This document shows, piece after piece, positions 1 through 8,987 of a stretch of DNA of 64,000 nucleotides. The DNA lies in assembly GCA_046329555.1 (NCBI GenBank), contig JAXLUK010000004.1:186001-250000 (forward strand), written 5' to 3'. Origin of the DNA: UBA1941 sp046329555 (lineage in GTDB: Bacteria; Bacteroidota; Bacteroidia; Chitinophagales; LD1). Positions within the stretch are counted from its first letter, which is position 1, and the number at the start of each line of letters is the position of its first letter. The notes under the pieces are model-generated. The model saw only the letters and a program-made list of their open reading frames with translations. It was not told the origin of the DNA and ran no database searches. The translations under genes were made by a program, and so were the position numbers.

Positions 1-2
1 AG

Positions 3-902
3 GCGGCGCTGTTAGCAAAAAAATACGGTGCGGAACGGGTTTTTAATACCCCGATTATGGAGGCTTACATCATTGGCAGCACTGTAGGTATGAGTGCGGC
101 TGGCTGCAAACCGATCGTAGAAGTTCAATTCGCTGATTATATATTCCCGGGGATCAATCAACTCTTTACGGAAGTGTCGCGGAGTTGCTACCTCAGCAAC
201 GGCAAATGGCCAGTTAGTTGCGTTATTCGCGTGCCGATTGGGGCTTATGGTAGTGGCGGTCCGTATCATTCTTCATCAGTAGAAAGTGTGGTATTGCAAT
301 TGAAAGGTGTGAAGGTGGCCTATCCTTCCAATGCAGCCGATATGAAAGGTTTGATGAAGGCGGCATACTACGATCCGAATCCGGTTGTAATTTTTGAGCA
401 TAAAGGATTGTATTGGAGTAAGGTGAAGGGTACGGAAGCCGCAAAATGTGTGGAGCCCGACGAACACTATGTGATACCCTTCGGAAAAGCCAGATTGGCT
501 CTGGAAGCATCTGCACTGGAGGTAGAACAAGGAAATTCTATCGGCGTGGTGACTTACGGCATGGGCGTACATTGGGCTATGCAGGCCGCACGAGAATTCA
601 ACGGGCAAATAGACATACTGGATTTGCGCACTTTAAATCCGTTAGATTGGTCTTCAATAGAAACTTTAGTGAAGCGGCATGGAAAGATTTTAGTATTGAC
701 GGAAGAAACCATTGAGCACTCTTTTGCTGAAAGTTTGGCTGGAAAAATAGCATCTCAGTGGTTCTCTTTTCTAGATGCCCCAGTAAAAATTCTAGGGTCA
801 GTAAACACGCCGGCCATTCCGCTCAATAGTACGCTGGAAATCTCCATGCTACCCAATGCTACCAAGGTAGCCGAGGCGATAGAAGATTTGCTACGCTACT
901 AG
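3..902 (+). CDS. 2-oxoacid dehydrogenase E1 component, beta part (5' truncated)
   Basis: The frame is open from the window edge; the first internal ATG is at 57, but in-frame residues before it (AALLAKKYGAERVFNTPI) match the family, so the true start lies upstream. This is the thiamine-diphosphate-dependent E1 beta region of a pyruvate or branched-chain 2-oxoacid dehydrogenase, which decarboxylates the 2-oxoacid and acylates the lipoyl E2. Visible E1-beta signatures are IPIGAYGSGGPYHSSSVES-type residues (a G-G-PxHS core), the VIFEHKGLY segment, and a transketolase C-terminal part with GVVTYGMGVHWA and ILDLRTLNPLDW. In Bacteroidota the alpha and beta parts are often fused in one chain of about 660 residues; whether that holds here cannot be seen. 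The substrate is not resolved by sequence. Confidence 0.9.
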   Translation, partial: AALLAKKYGAERVFNTPIMEAYIIGSTVGMSAAGCKPIVEVQFADYIFPGINQLFTEVSRSCYLSNGKWPVSCVIRVPIGAYGSGGPYHSSSVESVVLQLKGVKVAYPSNAADMKGLMKAAYYDPNPVVIFEHKGLYWSKVKGTEAAKCVEPDEHYVIPFGKARLALEASALEVEQGNSIGVVTYGMGVHWAMQAAREFNGQIDILDLRTLNPLDWSSIETLVKRHGKILVLTEETIEHSFAESLAGKIASQWFSFLDAPVKILGSVNTPAIPLNSTLEISMLPNATKVAEAIEDLLRY

Positions 903-905
903 AAA

Positions 906-2480
906 CTATTTGTCGCCTTCCGCGAACTTTAGCAGGTAGGTGTCGGGATTAGGCAATTGCCGCACCACGGGAAATTTATCTGCGTTTTTATTGATTGCGG
1001 GAATCAGGTATTTTGCTGTTGAAGCAAAGCCCAGTTGTTCCACCACTACATAATCAACCCCATTCGTTCTAAAGAAATCCAGTACCTCCTTATCATCCAA
1101 CGAAGGCTTATCGCCAATGCAGGTACGATCAGCGTAATAGATGAACATATCCGCTTTACGGGCGCTAAAAATGGCATCCTTAGGCGTGTTTTCTTTGCAC
1201 CATTTAGCCAGTTCAAAATAGTTCACATAATTCTGTGGCATCGGCTGTTCAGCCTGTTCAGATAATTTTTGAATCGGTCCGGTAGCACCCAGTGCCAGGA
1301 GCGCTAAAAAATAAGGCGTAAACGAAAGATTCATTTTTCCCAGAGCCAGATTCAACAGGCAAACTACTCCCCAAAGTGCGCCCATCAGCGCCAAAGGAAT
1401 CAATGGAATGATGAAGCGAACACCGCCCCAGATGTCGGGCCATATCATCAAAATAGCCAATGTCCCACCAAAATATCCTAAAAACAAAAGGCGGTAATCT
1501 CGTAGAATATATATGCCGGTAAGTGTTAGTGCGATGATACCCAAGCCATACAACCACCAGGAAGTAGGCGCTTTTTCAAAATTGGGTTCTGCACATAAAA
1601 CAGCCGTTGGAATATCTACCGAAATGTATCTTTTCAGATTGTTTTCAACCCGCTCAATCAATGTTGTTGTTGTAAGGTTGCCCAATTCAGGTTTGTAAGG
1701 ATTTATCTGCATCAGTTGCCCAACGTGAGAACTATTGAGGTGCTTGTTACGCAGTGTCCAGGGAAAAATCAATGTACCGAATAGCACCAAAACCACCGCC
1801 ATTTCACGCCACTTTTTACTGAATAGAAAATACAGTGCAGCACCAGCTACCAGCGCGATGGCCGTGGTTTTGGTGTAATAGCAACCGGCAATAAAAATGA
1901 TACCCATATATAACCACGGACTTTTCCAATCAAAAGCCAGATCGCCGGCTTTGATAAGAAAAAATAGGGCGGCAATGCTCATGAAAAGGAAAGGAACTTC
2001 GCTCATCGTGATGGTAGATGAACGAAGCAGATGACTATTCAGCGCGGTTAAAAGTGCTACTACAAAACCAAATGAGGAAGATCCGGTTAGCCTCCGCACC
2101 AGAAAATAGAGCAAGATGACTGTACCAAAGAGCATCAGCCCATTAAAGAAGTTGATGGTGTCCTGATCGTCGCCAACAAACTTGATGATACCCGCAATGA
2201 TTACCGGATAGCCAGGGGGAAAATGGGTATGCGGCTCATGCTTGATGGAAGTGGCGTTGGTAAAACCTTCGCCTGTTGCAATGCGTTTTCCTAACAAATA
2301 ATAGGCGAAATTATCGCCATTTAAATCCGGCTTATGATCAAAAACCGTGGCGTATACATACCAGAACAATATCGCGATAATACCTAGATGGAGCCAAGTG
2401 ATATACTGCTGAAAGTTAACGGAAGATTTTGGGGCAGCGGGTTTAGCCGCCTTTTTGGGGGTAGCATTTGTTTTCGCCAT
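906..2480 (-). CDS. GT39/ArnT-like polytopic membrane glycosyltransferase
   Basis: A 524-residue membrane protein with about ten or more hydrophobic segments. After the first segment it carries DLNGDNFAYYLLGK, a loop with the acidic residue expected for GT-C enzymes that use polyprenyl-phosphate sugars, followed by HTHFPPGYP. The C-terminal 120 residues are soluble and probably periplasmic. I chose the ATG at 2480 over the one at 2531 because the extra residues overlap the divergent promoter and do not look coding. The N-terminal tail before the first membrane segment is rich in Lys, Ala and Pro. The donor and acceptor are unknown; protein or lipid glycosylation is an inference. It converges on the E1 gene (3-nt gap) and diverges from the gene at 2530. 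Confidence 0.75.
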   Translation of the reverse strand: MAKTNATPKKAAKPAAPKSSVNFQQYITWLHLGIIAILFWYVYATVFDHKPDLNGDNFAYYLLGKRIATGEGFTNATSIKHEPHTHFPPGYPVIIAGIIKFVGDDQDTINFFNGLMLFGTVILLYFLVRRLTGSSSFGFVVALLTALNSHLLRSSTITMSEVPFLFMSIAALFFLIKAGDLAFDWKSPWLYMGIIFIAGCYYTKTTAIALVAGAALYFLFSKKWREMAVVLVLFGTLIFPWTLRNKHLNSSHVGQLMQINPYKPELGNLTTTTLIERVENNLKRYISVDIPTAVLCAEPNFEKAPTSWWLYGLGIIALTLTGIYILRDYRLLFLGYFGGTLAILMIWPDIWGGVRFIIPLIPLALMGALWGVVCLLNLALGKMNLSFTPYFLALLALGATGPIQKLSEQAEQPMPQNYVNYFELAKWCKENTPKDAIFSARKADMFIYYADRTCIGDKPSLDDKEVLDFFRTNGVDYVVVEQLGFASTAKYLIPAINKNADKFPVVRQLPNPDTYLLKFAEGDK

Positions 2481-2515
2481 GCGCCAAATGTAAACTACTT
2501 TACAAAACGTATTGC

Positions 2516-2523
2516 TATTTTCG
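2516..2523 (+). promoter_or_regulatory. Bacteroidota-type -7 box TATTTTCG
   Basis: Matches TAnnTTYG and ends 6 nt before the ATG at 2530, so the transcript would start at or next to the start codon. No clear -33 TTG is seen at the ideal distance. Confidence 0.4.
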
Positions 2524-2529
2524 CAGGCC

Positions 2530-2922
2530 ATGAAAAAGGAAGAAGTACCTCAGGACGATGCCAATATCATGCAGGGTAAGATGACCAAGCTGTATTATGC
2601 CAACGACGGTGAAGATTTCACCGGTGTAAGATCAGTGGGTTGGGAACCTGAAAACGTTGTTTTACAGCAGGCCTGGGAAGAAATTGATCATGAAGTTGCA
2701 GATGCCTTGCAACAGGTTCGCGAGGGTAAGGCCAGTCCGGTGTTGTATTACATGAAAAAGAACATCATGGAACCCGCCATTCTGGCTGGCTATATTGGTT
2801 GGCCGGCTTTTGTGGTGCAGTGGCATTGCAAGCCCTTCTTCTTTTCAAAATTATCTAAAAAGACGTTGGAGAAATACGCTTTTGCGTTTCGCATCAGCGT
2901 TGAACAATTACTTCACCCATGA
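2530..2922 (+). CDS. Conserved-looking small protein, first gene of BtrH/ABC operon
   Basis: A 131-residue soluble protein without a signal peptide or membrane segment. I do not recognise a named domain. It has an acidic N-terminal half (YYANDGEDF, then a helix-forming EEIDHEVADALQQVREGK stretch) and a hydrophobic centre (GYIGWPAFVVQW). The start at 2530 is preferred over 2512 because it follows a -7 promoter box. It overlaps the next gene by ATGA (2919-2922), implying translational coupling to the BtrH-like acyltransferase and a shared job with it and the ABC transporter. The coupling is seen; the functional link is inferred. Confidence 0.7.
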   Translation: MKKEEVPQDDANIMQGKMTKLYYANDGEDFTGVRSVGWEPENVVLQQAWEEIDHEVADALQQVREGKASPVLYYMKKNIMEPAILAGYIGWPAFVVQWHCKPFFFSKLSKKTLEKYAFAFRISVEQLLHP

Positions 2923-3935
2923 TTAAAATCGATTTCCCGCACGTACAATCTGCTCATTGTGAAAACGGCGTAGTATCCAATTTACTTCGCTTTAACGGTC
3001 ACCCGTATTCTGAGCCCATGGTGTTTGGGGTAGGCGCCGGCATTTTCTTCTCGCATATCCCGTTTGTAAAAGTAAGTGGATTGCCAGGAACCAGTTACCG
3101 CATTTGGCCCGGACAAATTTTTAAACGCTTTGCCAAACGCACCGGTATCTCGGTTCAATCTAAGACCTATTCAAATGTTACCAAGGCGATGAATGAGCTG
3201 GACGATATGCTTCAGCGCGGCGTTCCGGTTGGCTTGTTAACTTCAGTATTTTACTTGACTTACTTACCAGATGCCTATCGTTTTCATTTCAATGCGCATA
3301 ACATTGTTGTGTACGGAAAAGACGGTGATGAATATCTGGTCAGTGATCCGGTAATGGACAATGTATCCAGAATTCACAGCAGTGATTTGATCAGAGCCCG
3401 GTTTGCCAAGGGCATTCCGGAACCAAGCGGCAAGATGTACTACCCCATTGGATTCTCCAATCAGTTTTCAATGGAAGAAGCGATTTGGAAAGGTATCAAG
3501 CAGGCCGGATTCGGAATGTCGCAAATTCCATTGCCCTGGTTTGGCAAGAACGGCATTTTTTTGATGGCCAAGCAGGTTGAAAACTATCCCAGGAAGCTGA
3601 GCCAACGCGATGCCATTCGCTATCTGGGCAATATTGTAAGAATGCAGGAAGAAATTGGCACTGGGGGTGCGGGCTTCAGGTTCATCTACGCCGCCTTCCT
3701 CAGAGAAGCTGGTATGACCACCAACAATCCGGAATTGCTGGAGTTGGCTAAAGAAATGACCGTAATTGGCGACAAATGGCGCGCCTTTGCTTACTACGCG
3801 GGCAGAACTTGCAAGAGCCGCACCACAGATACCATCTCGTTCGGTGAATTGGCAGAACGCCTGCAGGAATGTGGCCGCGACGAAACTGCCTTCTTTGGTA
3901 AATTACATGAACTAGCCAAAACACGTTTGAAATGA
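2919..3935 (+). CDS. BtrH N-terminal domain acyltransferase-like protein (with DUF4872-like C-terminus)
   Basis: A 338-residue protein whose first 170 residues match the BtrH_N family, named after the butirosin enzyme that moves an acyl group from an acyl carrier protein to an amine. The fold is papain-like. Candidate catalytic residues are Cys14 (SAHCENG), His127 (FNAHNIV) and Asp143 (VSDPV), in the right order and spacing. The remainder resembles the DUF4872 region usually attached to this domain. It has no signal peptide, so it acts in the cytoplasm. It overlaps both neighbours by 4 nt. An acyl-ACP donor is expected from the family; an ACP gene lies at 26829-27080 in this window, but a link between them is inference. 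Confidence 0.8.
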   Translation: MIKIDFPHVQSAHCENGVVSNLLRFNGHPYSEPMVFGVGAGIFFSHIPFVKVSGLPGTSYRIWPGQIFKRFAKRTGISVQSKTYSNVTKAMNELDDMLQRGVPVGLLTSVFYLTYLPDAYRFHFNAHNIVVYGKDGDEYLVSDPVMDNVSRIHSSDLIRARFAKGIPEPSGKMYYPIGFSNQFSMEEAIWKGIKQAGFGMSQIPLPWFGKNGIFLMAKQVENYPRKLSQRDAIRYLGNIVRMQEEIGTGGAGFRFIYAAFLREAGMTTNNPELLELAKEMTVIGDKWRAFAYYAGRTCKSRTTDTISFGELAERLQECGRDETAFFGKLHELAKTRLK

Positions 3936-4669
3936 GTGGCGCTATTGTGCTAGATGCGGTTAAAAAGCAATTCAGCGGTATGGACCGACCTGCCGTGAAT
4001 GGACTTTCATTACATATTGCCCAAGGCGAAGTTTATGGTTTATTAGGACCCAATGGCGCCGGTAAAAGCAGCACCGTGATGATGATATGCGGCCTGTTAC
4101 AACCAGATGAAGGTAACATTCAAGTTTTAGGAATTGATGCATTAAAAGATAGCCGCAAGGTACGACGTGCCATAGGCGTGGCTACTCAGGAAATTGCTTT
4201 GTTCCCGGCGCTTACGGCTTATGAAAATCTAGAATATCTGATGCGGATGTATGGTACTGCTTTTAACCGGAACAGGATCCTGCAATTACTGGAAATATTT
4301 GGTTTGACAACAAAAATGCAGCAGCCGGTTCATACCTATTCAGGAGGAATGAAGCGGCGGCTAAATTTGATTGCATCGATATTACATGAGCCTCAGTTAT
4401 TGATTTTAGACGAGCCAACGGCCGGGGTAGATGTGCAATCCAGAACCATGATTCTGGATTTTTTGAAGGAAGAAAATGCAAAGGGCATGACCATGCTGTA
4501 TACCTCCCATCATCTGGAAGAGGCCGAAAAAATCTGTTCGAGGGTTGGGGTGGTAGATGCCGGAAAGCTGATTGCTCAGGGCAGTTTGGACGATTTGCGC
4601 CAACAATACGGCATGAACGATTTAGAATCTGTTTTCCTTCATTTAACCGGAAGAACCATTCGCGAATGA
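3932..4669 (+). CDS. ABC transporter ATP-binding protein
   Basis: A 245-residue cytoplasmic ATPase of an ABC-2 type exporter. Walker A is GPNGAGKS (residues 39-46), the signature is YSGGMKRRL, Walker B is LLILDEPTAGVD, and the switch His lies in YTSHHLEEAE. The length and single-domain layout suit the DrrA/CcmA-like group that pairs with one ABC-2 permease chain. ATGA overlaps join it to the BtrH-like gene before and the permease after. The cargo is unknown; the operon suggests an acylated product or lipid. Confidence 0.93.
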   Translation: MSGAIVLDAVKKQFSGMDRPAVNGLSLHIAQGEVYGLLGPNGAGKSSTVMMICGLLQPDEGNIQVLGIDALKDSRKVRRAIGVATQEIALFPALTAYENLEYLMRMYGTAFNRNRILQLLEIFGLTTKMQQPVHTYSGGMKRRLNLIASILHEPQLLILDEPTAGVDVQSRTMILDFLKEENAKGMTMLYTSHHLEEAEKICSRVGVVDAGKLIAQGSLDDLRQQYGMNDLESVFLHLTGRTIRE

Positions 4670-5946
4670 AAATACTGGCTACCATAAAGAAAGAATGGTT
4701 GATGTTGCTGCGCGACCCCATGGGTTTGGTGCTCATTTTCCTGATGCCGATGTGCATGGTCACTGTGATGTCGTTGGTAATGGACGCGCCCTTCCGTGAT
4801 TATACACAGTATCACTTCGATATTTTGTTGGTGAATGAAGACCGTGATTCGATGGGTGTTTGGGTTAAAGAGGCGCTGGAAAGTTCTGGTACGTTTGGCG
4901 TTTTTGATACTGCCGGCGGAAATCCATTAACCCGCCAACAAGCACTTGATTTAGTGCAAGCAGGAAAATATAAGGCCGCCTTGTTTATACCTGCGGGTTG
5001 TACCAGGAACGTTACCAACAACGCCCGGCTTTCCATTCAAAACATGCTTTCAGGTTTTGGTATGGGAGAGCCGAACTCAGATACCATTCTACCGGCACCA
5101 AAATTAGAGTTGGCTTACGACCCCATCACCAAGGCCAATTTCAGGCAATCCCTAAATTTTGCTGTAGAGAAAATGACCGCCGCCCTTCAAACCAAAATGC
5201 TTATGAATCAACTTACCGGTCAGATGAAGACGCTAACCGGAACCGCACCTGCCCAGCAAGTGCCCATGGGTGCCATGGTGCAGGTGGTTGAACAACATCC
5301 TCACGACAAAGCCTATCTGGCCACGCTGAACTCGGTGCAACATAATGTACCGGGCTGGACGATGTTCGCCATGTTTTTTATTCTATTTCCGCTGGCAGGA
5401 AATTTTATTAAGGAGCGAGAAGACGGCAGTTTGCTGCGCATGCGCCTGGTTGCCGGATCACAGTTCCCGTATGTTTTTGGCAAATACTTGTTCCACTTTT
5501 TCATTTGCATCTTGCAGTTTTTCCTGATGTTATCGGTAGGATTGTGGTTGTTACCCAAATTGGGCTTGCCGCGTTTGCTCATTGGCGAGCAGCACAACTA
5601 CTTGGTGGTAACCGCCTTAATTTTGGCTTTTGCCGCCACGGCTTACGGATTGTTTGTAGGGGTTGTTTTCAAAACCCACTATCAGGCGCTGGCGTTTGGA
5701 TCAGTAACCGTGGTGATGTTGGCGGCCTTAGGTGGCGTTTGGGTGCCCAGTTATGTAATGCCTCCATTCCTGAAGACGATTAGCGTGATTTCACCCATGA
5801 GTTGGGGCATGGAATTGTGTAACAACGTTTTTCTGAGACAGGCCCAATGGCAAGACCTGATGCCCTCGATCATGAAACTAGGTCTGTTTGGCAGTAGTTG
5901 TTTGTTGATCGCTTTTATAGTTCACCATAGTCGCCAACGCAGTTAA
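4666..5946 (+). CDS. ABC-2 type transporter permease
   Basis: A 426-residue membrane protein with the ABC-2 layout: one N-terminal transmembrane segment (around residues 20-40), a large extracytoplasmic domain of about 200 residues, then five to six segments from about residue 225. The ALGGVWVPSYVMPPFL stretch, followed by ISPMSWGMELCNNVFL, is typical of DrrB/YhgE-like permeases. It is translationally coupled to its ATPase (ATGA at 4666). Its stop overlaps that of ung on the other strand by 4 nt. Confidence 0.9.
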   Translation: MKILATIKKEWLMLLRDPMGLVLIFLMPMCMVTVMSLVMDAPFRDYTQYHFDILLVNEDRDSMGVWVKEALESSGTFGVFDTAGGNPLTRQQALDLVQAGKYKAALFIPAGCTRNVTNNARLSIQNMLSGFGMGEPNSDTILPAPKLELAYDPITKANFRQSLNFAVEKMTAALQTKMLMNQLTGQMKTLTGTAPAQQVPMGAMVQVVEQHPHDKAYLATLNSVQHNVPGWTMFAMFFILFPLAGNFIKEREDGSLLRMRLVAGSQFPYVFGKYLFHFFICILQFFLMLSVGLWLLPKLGLPRLLIGEQHNYLVVTALILAFAATAYGLFVGVVFKTHYQALAFGSVTVVMLAALGGVWVPSYVMPPFLKTISVISPMSWGMELCNNVFLRQAQWQDLMPSIMKLGLFGSSCLLIAFIVHHSRQRS

Positions 5947-6611
5947 TCTGGCAATTTCCAGTTAACCGGTTGCGATAAGAAGGCGTTTGCTTTTGAGAAA
6001 TGGCGACAGCCAAAGAAGCCTGAATCAGCACTAAAAGGAGAAGGATGTGCTGCCTTCAAAATCAAGTGTTTATTTTCATCTATAAGTACTTCTTTCTCTT
6101 GAGCATAACGTCCCCACAGCAGGAATACTAATCCCGATTTTTCTTGTGATAGCAGGGATATTACCGCATTCGTAAACTGTTCCCAACCGGCGGCGCGATG
6201 CGAAGCCGGCTCACCTTCGTTCACGGTCAAAATGGCGTTTAACAACAGTACACCTTCCTTCGCCCAGGCTTCCAAATTGCCGTGGGTAGGAATGGGACAA
6301 CCGAGATCGGCTTTCAATTCTTTGTAGATATTTCCCAATGAGGGCGGCGCTTTAACACCCCGGGGAACCGAGAAACTGAGTCCGTGTGCCTGACCTTTAC
6401 CATGATAGGGATCCTGGCCGATGATTACCACTTTAACCTGATTAAATGGGGTGAGATTGAACGCATTAAAGATCAGCGGGCCGGGAGGAAAAACCGTTTT
6501 ACCTTTTTTGCGCTCACCAACTATAAACGACTTAATATCAGCAAAGTAAGGTTTTTTAAATTCGGTATCCAGTGCTGCTTTCCAGGAGGGATTAATGTTT
6601 ACCTCGGCCAT
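5943..6611 (-). CDS. ung: Uracil-DNA glycosylase, family 1
   Basis: A 222-residue enzyme that removes uracil from DNA to start base-excision repair. The water-activating motif GQDPYHG places the catalytic Asp at residue 67; FNA and the FLLWGRYAQ strand follow, and the leucine-loop motif HPSPFS supplies His189. In E. coli the last of these reads HPSPLS, so Phe replaces Leu at the minor-groove wedge. Length matches the family. It is a single gene, convergent with the permease by a shared TTAA. Confidence 0.97.
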   Translation of the reverse strand: MAEVNINPSWKAALDTEFKKPYFADIKSFIVGERKKGKTVFPPGPLIFNAFNLTPFNQVKVVIIGQDPYHGKGQAHGLSFSVPRGVKAPPSLGNIYKELKADLGCPIPTHGNLEAWAKEGVLLLNAILTVNEGEPASHRAAGWEQFTNAVISLLSQEKSGLVFLLWGRYAQEKEVLIDENKHLILKAAHPSPFSADSGFFGCRHFSKANAFLSQPVNWKLPD

Positions 6612-6615
6612 GGAG

Positions 6616-6623
6616 CGAAGGTA
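6616..6623 (-). promoter_or_regulatory. -7 box TACCTTCG of ung
   Basis: On the minus strand TACCTTCG ends 4 nt before the ung ATG, predicting a leaderless or nearly leaderless mRNA. Confidence 0.4.
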
Positions 6624-6790
6624 GCAAATTCATCCGGCGGTGGGATAGCGGTATTTTACTTTTCGGCGGCCGGCGGGGCAGCGATTGAAACGGAAATCCT
6701 CCGCGCCGTCATTATGAAGGCGGCGCAGTTAAAGTGTTGTAGTTTTTGTTTGATGAAAACCGGCGCGGAGATTGGAGTGAAAAGCGCGGT

Positions 6791-6832
6791 GCCCAAAAAA
6801 AACGCCGGTAAGCCGGCGTCCTTTTTTTGGGC
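6791..6832 (-). terminator. Terminator hairpin after the M20 dipeptidase gene
   Basis: A GC stem (ACGCCGG / CCGGCGT around a TAA loop) is flanked by an A-run and a T-run that extend the pairing to GCCC/GGGC. It lies just beyond the dipeptidase stop and could end transcription in either direction. Confidence 0.65.
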
Positions 6833-6843
6833 AGCCCCCATTA

Positions 6844-8205
6844 TTATTCACTAAAATATTGGAAGAAGTACGGGATTGTTTCGATGCCTTTGAGGTAGTT
6901 GAAAACGCCATAATGTTCGTTGGGTGAATGCAGCGCATCGCTATCGAGCCCAAACCCAAGGAGTACTGATTTGATGCCCAGCACCTGTTCAAACATGGTT
7001 ACAATTGGGATGCTTCCTCCGGCACGCAGTGGAATGGGAGCTTTGCCAAATGTTTTAAGCATGGCTTTAGATGCGGCTTTATAAGCTTTTGAATCAGTTG
7101 GTGTTACCGCTGCCTCTCCGCCGTGATGCGGGCTTACTTTAACCTTCACAGAAGGAGGAGCAATAGCCAGAAAATGCTTTTCAAAAAGCTGCATGATTTT
7201 TTCCGAGGATTGTCCCGGAACCAGGCGCATACTAATTTTGGCGAACGCCTTGGAAGGCAACACTGTTTTAGCGCCTTCGCCGGTATAACCGCCCCAAATG
7301 CCATTCACATCCAGGGTTGGCCGGATGGCCACACGTTCCAGGGTAGAGTAACCCGCTTCGCCCAGCACATCGCCAATTTCCAGTTCCTTTTTGTAATCGT
7401 CGAGACTAAAGGGCGCCTGGCTCATTTCCTTGCGCTCAGCAGCACTAACTTCCTGAATATCATCATAAAAACCCGGAATAGTGATTCTTCTTTGCGCATC
7501 GTGCAAAGAGGCAATCATATCACACAAAACGTTAATAGGGTTAGCTACGGCGCCGCCATAAATACCGGAATGCAAATCGCGGTTGGGTCCAGTAACTTCA
7601 ACTTCCATGTAAGCCAGTCCGCGCAAACCAGTGGTAATAGACGGACAGTCATTGGCGATCATGGACGTATCAGAAATCAGCACTACATCGGCTTTCAGGC
7701 GGTTCGTATTCGCTTTTACGAAGGTTTCGAGATTGGCGGAGCCCACCTCTTCTTCGCCTTCAATCATAAATTTAACGTTGCAAGGTAACGCATTGTTTTT
7801 CAGCAACATTTCCAATGCTTTTACATGCATGTAAAACTGGCCTTTATCATCGGCGCTACCCCTGGCGAAGATGTTTCCATCTCTGATTTCCGGTTCAAAA
7901 GGAGGGGAGTGCCAAAGCGAAATTGGGTCGGCCGGTTGCACATCATAATGCCCGTAGCACAGCACTGTTGGTTTGGACGGATCGATGATTTTTTCGGCGT
8001 AGACCACCGGATACCCTGCAGTTGGACAAATTTCAACCTTATCGGCACCTGCCTTTATCAGCGCATCTTTAACGAAATCAGCGGTTTGGAGGACCGCATC
8101 GCGGTATTTGGGATCAGCGCTTACCGAAGGAAAACGCAGCAAGGCGAAGAGTTCATCCAGAAAACGTTGCTGATTTTCAGCGATATATGGTTTTATGAAT
8201 TCCAT
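6844..8205 (-). CDS. M20 family metallo-dipeptidase
   Basis: A 453-residue zinc peptidase of the M20 carnosinase-like group, cleaving dipeptides in the cytoplasm. The metal site is visible: CYGHYDVQPAD supplies the first His and Asp, GSADDKGQ the bridging Asp, GEEEVGSANLE the catalytic Glu pair, and HSPNEHYGV a C-terminal His. The dimerisation lid is marked by NRDLHSGIYGGAV. No signal peptide is present. It is followed by a strong terminator; the OmpH-like gene starts 7 nt beyond its own start, so the two could be co-transcribed, with ompH first. Confidence 0.92.
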   Translation of the reverse strand: MEFIKPYIAENQQRFLDELFALLRFPSVSADPKYRDAVLQTADFVKDALIKAGADKVEICPTAGYPVVYAEKIIDPSKPTVLCYGHYDVQPADPISLWHSPPFEPEIRDGNIFARGSADDKGQFYMHVKALEMLLKNNALPCNVKFMIEGEEEVGSANLETFVKANTNRLKADVVLISDTSMIANDCPSITTGLRGLAYMEVEVTGPNRDLHSGIYGGAVANPINVLCDMIASLHDAQRRITIPGFYDDIQEVSAAERKEMSQAPFSLDDYKKELEIGDVLGEAGYSTLERVAIRPTLDVNGIWGGYTGEGAKTVLPSKAFAKISMRLVPGQSSEKIMQLFEKHFLAIAPPSVKVKVSPHHGGEAAVTPTDSKAYKAASKAMLKTFGKAPIPLRAGGSIPIVTMFEQVLGIKSVLLGFGLDSDALHSPNEHYGVFNYLKGIETIPYFFQYFSE

Positions 8206-8212
8206 TTCAGGG

Positions 8213-8815
8213 CTATTTATTATTGTATTGCTTATTCATGCCTTCCAGCACTTCGCGGGTGATATCATTGGATTGGTCCTTATACAAAATAGAACCGCCT
8301 CTGATATAAGATAGCACGTAAGTATACTTTTTGTCTTTGTTATATTGTTGCAGGAAGGTGTCGAGGCGCGCATTCAGGTTTTTGTTAAACTCTTGTTGAT
8401 CAGCCATAAAACTAGCCGACATATTATCACGCGATTGTTCCAGTTCCTGTTGCTTTTGCATCAGGCGCTGTTGGGCTGCTTCGCCCTCAGCCTGTGTCAG
8501 TTGCCCGGCTTGAGCGCGTTGTTGCAATTCATAAGCCTCACGTTGAAGCGTTTGTGCTTTTGATTCCAGCGTGCTTTCGATGGCTTTCTGGCGTTTTTCC
8601 AATTCCGCCTTTTTATCTTTAAAGAAGCCATAGTTAGCTTCCAGGCTATCAACGTCGATGAAGGCGATATTGCCCGGGGTGGCGCTTCCGGCGGAGGTTG
8701 CGGTGGATGGTTTGGCAGCGCAGCCTTGGCAATTTTTTCCAGAAAAATGGAGATAATAAAGAACGGCCACGGCGATAGCCAGGATTCCGTTAACGATGTA
8801 AGACGCGTATTTCAT
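8213..8815 (-). CDS. OmpH/Skp family outer-membrane protein chaperone
   Basis: A 200-residue protein with an N-terminal hydrophobic segment (residues 8-24), then a Cys-containing linker (KNCQGCAAK) and a strand GNIAFIDVDSL, the usual start of the Skp core. A long Gln/Glu-rich coiled coil follows (residues about 70-145), the tentacle of Skp, which holds unfolded outer-membrane proteins in the periplasm. The segment looks like an uncleaved anchor rather than a clean signal peptide, although a lipobox is not evident. Family Skp proteins are about 160-200 residues. It lies directly upstream of the dipeptidase gene. Confidence 0.85.
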   Translation of the reverse strand: MKYASYIVNGILAIAVAVLYYLHFSGKNCQGCAAKPSTATSAGSATPGNIAFIDVDSLEANYGFFKDKKAELEKRQKAIESTLESKAQTLQREAYELQQRAQAGQLTQAEGEAAQQRLMQKQQELEQSRDNMSASFMADQQEFNKNLNARLDTFLQQYNKDKKYTYVLSYIRGGSILYKDQSNDITREVLEGMNKQYNNK

Positions 8816-8832
8816 GTGTTTAATTGAGGCGG

Positions 8833-8840
8833 CGAAGGTA
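8833..8840 (-). promoter_or_regulatory. -7 box TACCTTCG upstream of the OmpH-like gene
   Basis: TACCTTCG on the minus strand, about 17 nt before the start codon; no good -33 box at the expected spacing. Confidence 0.35.
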
Positions 8841-8957
8841 ATGCAATTTGCCTATTTAAATGGCTGTAAGTAAACTATGCTAAGGCTGTTCATGGCGCTG
8901 CTTCATACCCCATTTCACACCATAATTAATATTATGTTAAATTGCATCTTGAAAGAA

Positions 8958-8979
8958 AAGGCCCGCCTTGGCGAGCCTT
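8958..8979 (-). terminator. Terminator of the TPR gene
   Basis: A 10-bp stem AAGGCTCGCC / GGCGGGCCTT (one G:U-type mismatch), followed on the minus strand by TTTTCTTTC, just after the TPR gene stop. Confidence 0.7.
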
Positions 8980-8987
8980 AAGTTCTT

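Noticed and set aside
6656..6841. 61-codon minus-strand ORF between ung and the dipeptidase
   Set aside because: Contains the terminator hairpin and shows no protein-like features.
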